In this document: in pieces, positions 22,555-30,990 of the stretch
Position numbering within the stretch: position 1 is the first letter of the stretch
Layout of the letters: the number at the start of each line of letters is the position of its first letter
Assembly (NCBI GenBank): GCA_938038785.1
Contig: CALHTB010000070.1
Span: 1 to 55,400, forward strand
Length of the DNA: 55,400 nt
DNA from: an uncultured Acidimicrobiales bacterium
GTDB lineage: Bacteria; Actinomycetota; Acidimicrobiia; Acidimicrobiales; SHLQ01
Direction: 5' to 3'
Notes under the pieces: model-generated
Databases searched by the model: none
Seen by the model: only the letters and a program-made list of their open reading frames with translations
What the model was told of the DNA's origin: nothing
Program-made: the position numbers and the translations under genes

Positions 22555-25074
22555 GTGCGCGAGACCGCAAGAGTTGTCATTATCGGAGGCGGAGTGCACG
22601 GGGCGTCGCTTCTGTACCACCTGGCCCTCGAAGGCTGGACCGACACCATCCTCGTCGAGAAGGCCGAGCTCACATCGGGTTCGACGTGGCACGCTGCTGG
22701 CCAGATCACGCGGTCGGTTGGCGACTACACCACCGCCGCGTTCCATCACTACGCGCTCGAGCTCTACGACCACCTTCCCGCTGACACCGGCCAGGAGATC
22801 TCGCTGCACACGCCGGGTGGCATTCGTGTGGCGTACACCGAAGACGAGATGGAGGCCCTGCGAACCCACCTCGGCATCGGCCGCTACCTCGGCTACCCGA
22901 TCGAATTGCTTGGGCCCGACGAACTGCGAAAGCTCAACCCGCTCTACAACTTCGATGATGTAATTGCCGGCATCTGGACCGAAGGTGAAGGCCACGTCGA
23001 TCCATCGGGCGTCACCATGGCATTCGCCAACGGCGCCCGGGCCAAGGGCGCCGAGATCAGCCGCCGCAACCGTGTGCTCGAGGTCAACCAGCAGGCCAAC
23101 GGCGAATGGCAGGTCGTGACCGAGAAGGGCACCATCACCTGCGAGCACGTCGTCGACGCTGCTGGTTGCTACGGCGACCAGGTGGCAGCGATGAGTGGCT
23201 TCATCGTTCCGCAAGCAAACGTGCTGCACCACTATCTCGTCACCGAAGAGATTCCCGAGATGGCCGCCAACCTCGATTGGGAAATGCCGGTCATGCGTGA
23301 CAACCGGGCTGCCGGGTACATCCGCCAGGAACAGACCGCTGGTCTCATCGGCATTTACGAACACACCGGCGCCGAGCAGTGCTGGAAGGACGGCGTCCCG
23401 TGGGAAGCCGAGAACCCGCTGTTCCCCGAAGACATCGACAAGATCGCCCCATGGCTCGAAGAAGCGTTCAATCGAGCTCCGTCGATGGGCGAGGTGGGCA
23501 TCAAGCGTTGGGTGCACGGTGCCATCACCCACACCACCGACGGCCACATGCTGCTTGGCCCGGCGCCCGGTTTGAAGAACTACTGGCTCAACACCGGATC
23601 GTCGATTGGTCTTGCTTGGGGTCCGGGTGCTGGCCGTGAGCTTGCCCGTTGGATGGTGCACGGAGAGACCGAGCTGAGTCTGCGCCACTACGACCCTCGC
23701 CGCTTTGGCTGGGCCACCCACGACTACATCGACCCCAAGGCGGTCGAGGACTACGAGTGGATGTTCCGGGTGCACCCACCGGGCGAGGAACGTCTTGCCA
23801 ACCGGCCGGTTCGCATCTCGAGCTTGTACGAGAAGCTCAAGGGCAAGCGCGCCATGTTCACCGAGTTCTATGGATGGGAACAGCCAAAGTGGTTTGTCCC
23901 CGAAGACCAGCCGCTCGAAGACGTGCACGGGTTCCGTCGTCCGTCTTGGTACGGCGCTGTTGCCGAGGAATGCAAGGCCGTGCGCGAGCGCGTGGCCATG
24001 ATGGACCTCACCGCGTTCAGCAAGTACGAGATCACCGGCCCTGACGCCGAGTCGTTCCTCGACCGTGTCACCACCGGCCGCATCCCTAAGGAAGGCCGCA
24101 TCTCGCTCAACTACCTGCTCAACGATCAGGCCCGCATCGAGACCGAAATGACCCTCACCAAGGCGGGGGAGAATTCGTTCTACGCCATCTCTGGTGCCAT
24201 GGGCGAGCAACGAGATCTCGACTGGTTGAACCATTCGGTGGCCGATGGTGAAGACGTCACCATCACCGATTACTCGACCAAGCGAGGTGTGCTTGTGCTG
24301 GTGGGCCCACACGCCCGAGACGTGCTCGCTGCATGCACTGACGCTGACGTGTCGAACGAGGCGTTCCCGTTCCTGTCCGCGAAGCCAATCTCGATCAAGA
24401 CGCTCGGGGGGAGTGAGCCGAAGGCGAACGACCACGACGGCGAAGTGGGAATGTCGGGCGGAAGTCCCGACGACAGCATCGACGTGTACGCGCTTCGCGT
24501 CGGCTTCACCGGCGCTCGTGGTTGGGAGCTCCACATGGACGTCGACCAGATGGAAGCGGTCTACGACGCATTGTGGGCTGCAGGCGAACCGCACGGCATT
24601 GCCGACTTCGGTGGCTATGCGCTCAACTCGCTTCGCATCGAGAAGATGTACCTCACCCGCAACGAGCTCACCCACGATATCGGCCCAATTCAGGCTGGCG
24701 TCGAGTTCTTCGTCAAGCGTGACAAGGGCGATTTCGTGGGCAAGGACGCCCTCGACAAGCCGCCGTCGGGCAACCCGTGGAAGCTCGTCTACCTCGACGT
24801 CGAAACCGGCGGCCTGGACGACCCGACCGCAGCTGACTGTCATGGTGGCGAGGGCGTGTTCGCTAGCGCTGACGATGATGCTGCAGCCGTTGGCCTCACC
24901 ACCTCGGGTGGCTACGGATTCACCGTCGACAAGAGCCTGGCGTTTGCCTACGTCACTGCCGACCACGCCGCACCGGGCACCGAGCTCGGCGTGCTGATCC
25001 TCAACGAAATGAAGAAGGCGACCGTCCTCGACGGCCCTGTCTACGACCCAAGCAACGAGGAGCTCCGTGGCTAG
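22555..25074 (+). CDS. Dimethylglycine/sarcosine dehydrogenase-like flavoprotein with GcvT domains
   Basis: An 839-residue protein beginning with GTG after AAGGA. Residues 1-380 form a DAO-type FAD domain: VVIIGGGVHGASLLYHLA binds ADP, and STWHAAG carries the His that in this family attaches FAD covalently. About 380-440 is the FAO_M linker, and 450-839 are the GcvT N and C barrels that pass the methyl group to tetrahydrofolate. The expected reaction is oxidative demethylation of dimethylglycine, sarcosine or a relative, yielding methylene-tetrahydrofolate. A Gly/Asp-rich insertion at about residues 617-642 is absent from the neighbouring paralogue. The pair is adjacent and co-directional, and the choline/creatinine route is an inference. 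Confidence 0.93.
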   Translation: MRETARVVIIGGGVHGASLLYHLALEGWTDTILVEKAELTSGSTWHAAGQITRSVGDYTTAAFHHYALELYDHLPADTGQEISLHTPGGIRVAYTEDEMEALRTHLGIGRYLGYPIELLGPDELRKLNPLYNFDDVIAGIWTEGEGHVDPSGVTMAFANGARAKGAEISRRNRVLEVNQQANGEWQVVTEKGTITCEHVVDAAGCYGDQVAAMSGFIVPQANVLHHYLVTEEIPEMAANLDWEMPVMRDNRAAGYIRQEQTAGLIGIYEHTGAEQCWKDGVPWEAENPLFPEDIDKIAPWLEEAFNRAPSMGEVGIKRWVHGAITHTTDGHMLLGPAPGLKNYWLNTGSSIGLAWGPGAGRELARWMVHGETELSLRHYDPRRFGWATHDYIDPKAVEDYEWMFRVHPPGEERLANRPVRISSLYEKLKGKRAMFTEFYGWEQPKWFVPEDQPLEDVHGFRRPSWYGAVAEECKAVRERVAMMDLTAFSKYEITGPDAESFLDRVTTGRIPKEGRISLNYLLNDQARIETEMTLTKAGENSFYAISGAMGEQRDLDWLNHSVADGEDVTITDYSTKRGVLVLVGPHARDVLAACTDADVSNEAFPFLSAKPISIKTLGGSEPKANDHDGEVGMSGGSPDDSIDVYALRVGFTGARGWELHMDVDQMEAVYDALWAAGEPHGIADFGGYALNSLRIEKMYLTRNELTHDIGPIQAGVEFFVKRDKGDFVGKDALDKPPSGNPWKLVYLDVETGGLDDPTAADCHGGEGVFASADDDAAAVGLTTSGGYGFTVDKSLAFAYVTADHAAPGTELGVLILNEMKKATVLDGPVYDPSNEELRG

Positions 25075-25080
25075 CAAAGA

Positions 25081-25200
25081 GATTTCTGTGGTCTGCCAGC
25101 GGGCGATAGACATGCTGAGCGACCACAGATTTGTACGTCAGGAATCTGTGGTCCGTGAGCGGGCAATAGACATGCTGAGCGACCACAGATTTGTAGGTGC
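25081..25200. repeat. Two tandem 60-bp units, each forming a hairpin
   Basis: 25081-25140 and 25141-25200 are near-identical 60-base units, with differences mainly in the first 25 bases and the last 5. Each contains an inverted repeat: TCTGTGGTC (25085-25093) with GACCACAGA (25121-25129), and AATCTGTGGTC (25143-25153) with GACCACAGATT (25181-25191). The enclosed AATAGACATGCTGAGC-type loop is conserved. They fill the gap between the two dehydrogenase genes and end 4 bases before the second ATG. The role may be an mRNA control structure or a REP-like element. Confidence 0.8.
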
Positions 25201-25204
25201 ATAA

Positions 25205-27679
25205 ATGAGTACTGTTCCAGATCGCGCAGAAGTCATCGTTGTTGGTGGTGGCATTGTTGGTGCGTCGATTGCGTATCACCTGACCAAGTTGGGTCGCAGC
25301 GATGTCGTCGTCCTCGAACGCCACGAGCTCACCGGTGGCACCACGTGGCACGCAGCTGGTTTGGTTGCACAGCTTCGTGCGACCGAGAACCTGACCCGGC
25401 TCGCCCAGTACAGCCTCGAGCTGTACAAGACCCTCGAGGAAGAGACTGGCCAGGCCACGGGCTTCCGTGCACCCGGTGCCATTTCGCTGGCCAGCACCGA
25501 GACCCGCTGGGAAGAGCTCCGTCGCACTGCGGCCATGGCTCGATACCTCGGTGTGGAGGCAGAGGAGATCTCGACGAAGGAGATCCTCGACAAGTTCCCG
25601 ATGTGCCATGTCGACGACATCGTTGGCGGCATCTGGCTGCCCGAAGATGGCGCCGTTGGGCCATCGGATGTGACCCAGGCACTCATGAAGGGCGCTCGCA
25701 TGGGTGGCGCCAAGTTGTTCGAAGGCACCGGCGTCGACGACCTCATCGTCGAGAACGGCCGTTGTGTTGGGGTCATCACCGATGACGGTGAACGCATCGA
25801 AGCCGACCAAGTGGTTTTGGCATGTGGCTTGTGGACCCGCCACCTTGCGGCCAAGCACAACGTTCAGGTTCCGCTGCACGCAGCACATCACTACTACGTC
25901 GTGACCGAGCCGATCGAAGGCCTCGATCAAGACTGGCCAATCCTTCGCGACCCCGACCGGTTCGCCTACCTGAAGCCCGAAGCTGGCGGCGCAATGCTCG
26001 TCGGCTTGTTCGAGCCGGTTGCGAACCCGTGGCCATCGGTCGGTCCTCCGCCGACCGACAAGTCGTTCATCAGCCTCGACCCCGATTCGGATCACTTGGC
26101 CGAGTACCTGCCACCGACGTTCGACCGAGTGCCGATCGTGCACGAGACCGGTCTTCGCCTCATCTTTGACGGGCCTGAGAGCTTCACGCCCGACGACAGT
26201 TACATCCTTGGCGAAGCACCGAGCGTTCCCGGCATGTGGATCGCTGCAGGCTTCAACTCGATCGGTATTCAGTCCGCCGGTGGCGCAGGCATGGCCCTCG
26301 CCCACTGGATGACCGAAGGCGAACCGCACATCGACCTCGCCGATGTCGACATCCGCCGCTTCGAACCGTTCCACGGCACCGAGAAGTTCCTTCGCGACCG
26401 CACGGTTGAAGGCCTGGGATTGCTCTACGCCCCGCATTGGCCTCACCGCCAGTATGAGACTGGCCGAGACGTTCGACGCTCGCCATTGCACAACCGTCTC
26501 GAAGAGCACGGTGCAGCGTGGGGTTCGGTGATGGGTTGGGAACGACCTAACTTTTACGCTCGCCCCGAGCTTGGAATCTCGAACGAGTACGAATACAGCT
26601 GGGGCCGCCAGAACTGGCACGAGGCGAACGCAATCGAGCACAAAGCTGTTCGTGAAACCGCTGGCCTGTTCGACCTCACGTCGTTCGCCAAGTTCTCGGT
26701 CAAGGGTCGTGACGCTGCTGACGTGCTCAGCTACATGTCGTCGGGCCCGGTGGCCGGCGAAGTAGGCGGGTCGGTGTACACCCAGTGGCTCAACGACAAG
26801 GGCGGCATCGAAGCCGACCTGACCATCAGCCGCATCAGCGAGCGCGAGTTCTGGGTCATCGGCGGTGCGGGCACGCGCAGCCGCGATCTGTTCGCGATCG
26901 AGCAGGCGATCCTCAATCACCCGGATGGCAATGGGGGAGTGAGCGAAGCCAATGCCACGGTCACCGACATCACGTCAGCCTTTGCCGTGTTGGCGGTTAT
27001 GGGCCCGGCCTCGCGAGACATCGTGCAGAGCCTCACCCAGGCCGACATGAGCGAAGAGGCCTTCCCGTTCGCCACCAACCAACAGATCGACATCGGCAGT
27101 TGCTACGTGCGGGCCAACCGCATGAGCTACGTCGGCGAGCTTGGCTGGGAGCTCTACGTGCCCACCGAGTTTGCGGTGCACGTGTTCGACCAGCTGATGG
27201 AAGCTGGCAAGCCGCACGGCATGGAGCTTGCGGGCTACCACACGCTCAACTCGCTGCGTTTCGAGAAGGGCTACCGCCACTGGGGCCACGAGGTCACCCC
27301 CGACGACACTCCTGTGCAGTCGGGTCTGAACTTCGCGGTCGACTGGGACAAGGACTTCCGCGGCAAGGAAGCTCTCGCCGCACAGAAGGAAGCTGGCAAC
27401 ACCCGCCGCCTCGTGCAGGTTGCCGTTCACGACGAGTCGGTGCTGCTGCATCACAACGAGCCGCTGTATCGAAACGGAGTTCGCGTCGGTTACGTAACCG
27501 ACGGTATGTGGGGCCACACGGTCGGCGCGGCGGTCGGCATGGCGTGGGCATACAGGCCACAGGACGAGCTCGACGCCGGAGAGCTGGCCACGCCAGCGTG
27601 GATCAAAGAAGGCGAGTGGCAGATCGAACTGCCAGGCCGAATGGTCGACGCCAAGGTTCAGCTACGCCCCTGGTTGTAG
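25205..27679 (+). CDS. Dimethylglycine/sarcosine dehydrogenase-like flavoprotein with GcvT domains (paralogue)
   Basis: An 824-residue paralogue of the preceding gene with the same layout: FAD domain starting VIVVGGGIVGASIAYHLTKLG, TTWHAAGLVAQLR with the covalent-FAD His, linker, then GcvT barrels ending in VQLRPWL. GTTWHAAGLVAQLR is closer to mitochondrial DMGDH and sarcosine dehydrogenase than the STWHAAGQITRSV of its neighbour, so the two may act on successive substrates (dimethylglycine, then sarcosine) or on different N-methyl compounds. A short Asn/Gly insertion (about residues 574-582) carries the same 12-base DNA motif as the insertion in the first gene but in another frame. The ATG follows AGGTG closely, just behind the tandem hairpins. 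Confidence 0.93.
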   Translation: MSTVPDRAEVIVVGGGIVGASIAYHLTKLGRSDVVVLERHELTGGTTWHAAGLVAQLRATENLTRLAQYSLELYKTLEEETGQATGFRAPGAISLASTETRWEELRRTAAMARYLGVEAEEISTKEILDKFPMCHVDDIVGGIWLPEDGAVGPSDVTQALMKGARMGGAKLFEGTGVDDLIVENGRCVGVITDDGERIEADQVVLACGLWTRHLAAKHNVQVPLHAAHHYYVVTEPIEGLDQDWPILRDPDRFAYLKPEAGGAMLVGLFEPVANPWPSVGPPPTDKSFISLDPDSDHLAEYLPPTFDRVPIVHETGLRLIFDGPESFTPDDSYILGEAPSVPGMWIAAGFNSIGIQSAGGAGMALAHWMTEGEPHIDLADVDIRRFEPFHGTEKFLRDRTVEGLGLLYAPHWPHRQYETGRDVRRSPLHNRLEEHGAAWGSVMGWERPNFYARPELGISNEYEYSWGRQNWHEANAIEHKAVRETAGLFDLTSFAKFSVKGRDAADVLSYMSSGPVAGEVGGSVYTQWLNDKGGIEADLTISRISEREFWVIGGAGTRSRDLFAIEQAILNHPDGNGGVSEANATVTDITSAFAVLAVMGPASRDIVQSLTQADMSEEAFPFATNQQIDIGSCYVRANRMSYVGELGWELYVPTEFAVHVFDQLMEAGKPHGMELAGYHTLNSLRFEKGYRHWGHEVTPDDTPVQSGLNFAVDWDKDFRGKEALAAQKEAGNTRRLVQVAVHDESVLLHHNEPLYRNGVRVGYVTDGMWGHTVGAAVGMAWAYRPQDELDAGELATPAWIKEGEWQIELPGRMVDAKVQLRPWL

Positions 27680-27698
27680 TGATGACGACGGACCTCGC

Positions 27699-29618
27699 CT
27701 AACCGTGCTTGCAGCTGGCGACCGAGCGCAACGGGTCGGTGGGGTCGAATGCCTTGTCCGGGCATAGGGCGGCGAGCTCGCTGGCAGGGGCGAGGTAGCC
27801 CGGCGGGTAGAAGTTCTGCTTGCGGTCGACCATTGAGATAGCCGGTGTTCGGTCGAGTAGGCCGATCTCGCAGTCGGCTCGGGTGTTGTTGCAGTTCTGG
27901 ATCCACATGTCCATCGCTTCGGGGTGCCACGCGCCGAACCAGTCGGCGTGGGCGGTGGTGCCGCCGGGCATGATGGCGCCGTTGTGTTTCACGTCCGAGC
28001 TCAGAACGACGTCGGTGAGCGCACCGCCGTAGTCGTCGGGGCTGTAGAAGATTCGATACATGATCGACGACATCTTCTGCGGGTGTGAGTCGGGGCAATA
28101 CACGCCGTAGTAGCTGCCTTCGTTGTAGCTGGTGTGGCTCTGGTCGTTGAGATAGGTGCCGCTGTTCGGGTCGTAACACTGTGGAAAGGCAATCTGCATT
28201 TCGAGTGCCCGGCCGGCATAGGGGCCTTGACCTGTTCCTCGGCAATCGGGAATGAGGGCGCTTCGCTCGAACGTGTTGTAGGCCGGGCCGCACATGAAGC
28301 TGACGACGGGGAGGATCTCCCACTCGCCGGTGAAGTCGGTCTGTGGAGAGGTGGCGCCTCCGTTGCCGGCGATCATGCGCAAGTTGTCGGGAAATGGCTC
28401 GGCGCGTTCGTTGGCTCCGTCGAGCAGGAAGTTGCCGTTCTTGTAATACACCATGACCTCATAGGGAATGAGTGCGTTGCCGTTGCGGTCGAGCAGGGCT
28501 GGAATCCAGTAGGCGGTTCGATTGAGGTCTTCGCCGTTGCAGCTTCCGGTGCCGGTGTTGAGTAGCGAATCGAAGGTGCTGTACGCGTTGGCCTTTGTGT
28601 TGCCGAAGAACATGTGCAGGTGTGCACGTCCTGGCTGATCGGGGAAGACGATGGGGTCGTCGTAGGCGAAGTGGCTGACCTCGCACTTCGTTCGGAAGAA
28701 GCCGCTTGTTGATGTGTCGAGCAGGACCTCGTTGTAGATATCGCCGTCGACGGTGAGATCGCTGACGGCGATCTGGTTGATGGGAACGTCTTCGAAGCGG
28801 TTGTTATCGAATTGGGTGTTGCGGGTCGGGTTGGAGCGAATGAGCGCCAGGTTCGCGGCCTCGTTCGCTGGAGGCGGGGTAGTGGTGGGCGTTGGTGCGG
28901 TGGCGTCGGCGGCGTCGCTGTGAATCGTGTCGTTGCCGCCTCCGCCGTCGAGCCTGTCTGCGGCCAACCCGCCGAACAAAATGTCGTTGCCCGAGCCGCC
29001 GTTGATCTGGTCGGCCCCCCACCCACCGAACAAGCGGTCGTTGCCGGAATTGCCCGCGAGGATGTCGGGGCCCTTGCCGCCGATCAGGCGATCGTCGCCG
29101 TCGCCACCGTGAAGTTCGTCGCTGCCAAAGCCACCCGAGAGGATGTCGTTGCCACGGCCGCCCCACATGACGTCGTTTCCGTATCCTCCGCGGAACGTGT
29201 CGTTGCCGTCTCCGCCGTAGAGCACGTCGGAGCCGCCGTAGGCGAGGATGTCGTCGTTGCCTGAACCGCCGTGCACGACGTCGTTGCCCGTGCCGCCGAT
29301 GAGTCGATCGTTGCCGCCCAAGCCGTGCAAAATGTCGTCGCCCGCGAGGCCACGGATGATGTTTCGGGACGCTCCTCCGCATATGAAGTCGTCACCGGCG
29401 GTGCCTCGGATGAACCGGGCGTTTGACTCGATGATGTTCATTCCAGCAGGGGCGATGCCGCAGCTTGTTCGGGTGCCTTGCGCGCTGGCTGCGCTAGTCG
29501 ACGCGGCGAGGGTGGCCGCGATGAACGCAATCGTGAGCAGTGCTCCGACGCGAGATCGCACGCGCAGTGGTGAATGTCGTGGCCTTCTATGGGCGGGCTG
29601 AAAGGACAGGTGCTGCAT
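27699..29618 (-). CDS. RTX-repeat protein with C-terminal DUF1996 domain
   Basis: A 639-residue secreted protein. A basic 23-residue N terminus precedes the signal core (VGALLTIAFIAATLAAS), then RTX nonapeptide repeats (about 65-240) of the GGxGNDxLxGG type, a TPTTTPPP linker and a DUF1996 domain (about 295-625). The DUF1996 hallmarks are CEVSHFAYDDPIVFPDQPGRAHLHMFFGNT and CNGEDLNRTAYWIPAL. DUF1996 is a secreted domain known mostly from fungi and actinobacteria, of unproven function. The RTX roll probably stabilises it or anchors it with Ca. AAGGAGAAG before the ATG supports the start. It shares the RTX-plus-enzyme-like-tail design of the gene at 9106. Confidence 0.88.
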   Translation of the reverse strand: MQHLSFQPAHRRPRHSPLRVRSRVGALLTIAFIAATLAASTSAASAQGTRTSCGIAPAGMNIIESNARFIRGTAGDDFICGGASRNIIRGLAGDDILHGLGGNDRLIGGTGNDVVHGGSGNDDILAYGGSDVLYGGDGNDTFRGGYGNDVMWGGRGNDILSGGFGSDELHGGDGDDRLIGGKGPDILAGNSGNDRLFGGWGADQINGGSGNDILFGGLAADRLDGGGGNDTIHSDAADATAPTPTTTPPPANEAANLALIRSNPTRNTQFDNNRFEDVPINQIAVSDLTVDGDIYNEVLLDTSTSGFFRTKCEVSHFAYDDPIVFPDQPGRAHLHMFFGNTKANAYSTFDSLLNTGTGSCNGEDLNRTAYWIPALLDRNGNALIPYEVMVYYKNGNFLLDGANERAEPFPDNLRMIAGNGGATSPQTDFTGEWEILPVVSFMCGPAYNTFERSALIPDCRGTGQGPYAGRALEMQIAFPQCYDPNSGTYLNDQSHTSYNEGSYYGVYCPDSHPQKMSSIMYRIFYSPDDYGGALTDVVLSSDVKHNGAIMPGGTTAHADWFGAWHPEAMDMWIQNCNNTRADCEIGLLDRTPAISMVDRKQNFYPPGYLAPASELAALCPDKAFDPTDPLRSVASCKHG

Positions 29619-29776
29619 GACTTCTCCTTGTCAAGACCGCCCGTCTTGAATGCACTCGGTGTTCCCGAGCAGGGGGAGTATTTGGATACGCGAAGAACGT
29701 TACACGTGAACATCGTTTCGGTGCATGCAGCCAAAATCTTGAGCGTGGGCCAAATGAACTGGTCAAGTGGCAAGTG

Positions 29777-29802
29777 CCACTACCCGAACATTGGGGTAGT
29801 GG
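29777..29802. promoter_or_regulatory. Inverted repeat in a divergent intergenic region
   Basis: CCACTACCC (29777-29785) and GGGTAGTGG (29794-29802) are perfect 9-base arms around an 8-base loop. The site is 50 bases upstream of the DUF2510-DUF805 gene and 160 bases from the RTX-DUF1996 start, so an operator is possible; a hairpin element cannot be excluded. Confidence 0.45.
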
Positions 29803-29851
29803 TGAGTGAAGAGCTCCTCACCGAAAGAGAAAGTTAGTAGGGATAGGGCGG

Positions 29852-30689
29852 ATGTCGGATCAACAAACAGTTCCAGCAGGTTGGTACACCATGCAGGGCG
29901 ATCCACCAAACACAACGCTGGTGGGATGGCGTGCAATGGACTGGCGAGCCTCGCCTCATCGAGGCTGTTGCAGCGCCGGTTGTGCCTCAGGCCACGGCGG
30001 CCGTTGTTGCTGAGGAGCCAGTCGAATACGGCTCGATGTTGTCCAACGACCTTGCGAGCTACTGGGATTCGATGGACGAGAAGCCCGCCGTCCACATTCC
30101 TGACACCTTTGGCGACGACGAGCCAACCGCCGACGAGGAAGAGGGCGGGTACCTAACTCCTGCGCATTCGACGAATGGTGAGGGCGAGAGTCCGCTTAAG
30201 TGGATGCTGCTTCCCTACAAGAACTACTTCAACTTCAGAGGTCGTTCGTGTCGGGCCGAGCTCTGGTGGTACCTACTGTTCGTGACCGTCGCGCAAATCG
30301 CACTTTGGCTTCTTGGTGCTGCGCTAGCTGTTGGTTACTCGAGCGTTGCCGGAGTAGAGGAGGGAGGCGACGAGGGTCTGGGGCTTGCTCTTATTGTGGT
30401 TGCGCCCATCATGATCTTCTCTCTTTGTTCAATCATCCCAGGCCTAGCGCTGCAGGTGCGTCGACTGCACGACACCGGCCGTTCCGCCACTCCACTATTC
30501 GTCCTGCCGGTTCTCCCGATTCCCGCCGTAGTGCTCACGCTTGTGCTCGGCCCCGACGCAGCACCACTGTTCATGCTTGTCCTACTGGTAGCTGGTGTGT
30601 ACTCGCTGTGGCTTTCGGTGGTGATTTACTTCATGCCCGGAAACAGCGGTTGGAACAAGTACGGCGACACCCACATCACGCCCTTCTAA
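29852..30689 (+). CDS. DUF2510-DUF805 membrane protein with an apparent frameshift
   Basis: The 3' part (from a GTG at 29931) encodes an acidic stretch and a DUF805 membrane domain (about four membrane segments, FRGRSCRAELWWYLLF, VRRLHDTGRS, FMPGNSGWNKYG). Just upstream, the same frame reads RWWDGVQWTGEP, the second half of a DUF2510 motif. Its first half, PAGWYTMQGDPPNTT, is in another frame starting at ATG 29852 after a GGGATAGGG region. One extra base near 29909-29914 (CCAAACACAACG) separates the halves, so the whole gene would read PAGWYTMQGDPPN-QRWWDGVQW. This could be a sequencing error, a recent mutation with restart at 29931 or 30036, or +1 frameshifting. The protein is a small membrane protein of unknown role. 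Confidence 0.75.
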
Positions 30690-30990
30690 AGCAAGGGAAC
30701 CGTTGCCCGAGCGTCCACTCGGTCAGCCTCGACGGTGTCGATCTCACCATGGCAACGCTCAGCCATGGCATTGGGTCGGCCGACTTTGTTCGCTCCAACC
30801 CGAACAGCCAGCCAGCTGCGTGCGCCTATCAGATCAAGATCGTCCGATAGAGCTCGCTACGGGCTGCGTTTGAGCACCCAATTTTGGTGCTTAATCTCCG
30901 TTGATATAGCTAACTTCGTAGGTATCAAAGTCGATTGGCCCTCCGCCATGCCGCGCTCTACGTGCGGTCCACGAGGGAAGCCAGAGAGAC
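30690..30990. other. Non-coding region upstream of the giant surface-protein gene
   Basis: No supported gene. A hairpin AGCACC (30873-30878) / GGTGCT (30886-30891) with a T-rich loop lies in the middle. A possible promoter is TTGATA (30901-30906), 16 bases, TATCAA (30923-30928), leaving a leader of about 55 bases. A 33-codon open stretch at 30750-30851 (MATLSHGIGSADF...) has no recognisable relative. Confidence 0.4.

Noticed and set aside
22516-25113. Minus-strand open frame of 865 codons
   Set aside because: It is the complement of the dehydrogenase gene, rich in His/Val/Arg without domain motifs; GC-rich codon bias keeps the shadow frame open.
25081-25200. CRISPR array
   Set aside because: Only two 60-base tandem units, no spacers and no cas genes.
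25001-26920. Minus-strand open frame of 639 codons crossing two genes
   Set aside because: It runs through the tandem hairpins and the complement of the second dehydrogenase; no recognisable domain or start signal.
30750-30851. Short open frame upstream of the giant gene
   Set aside because: Only 33 codons, no clear ribosome site, no recognisable relative.
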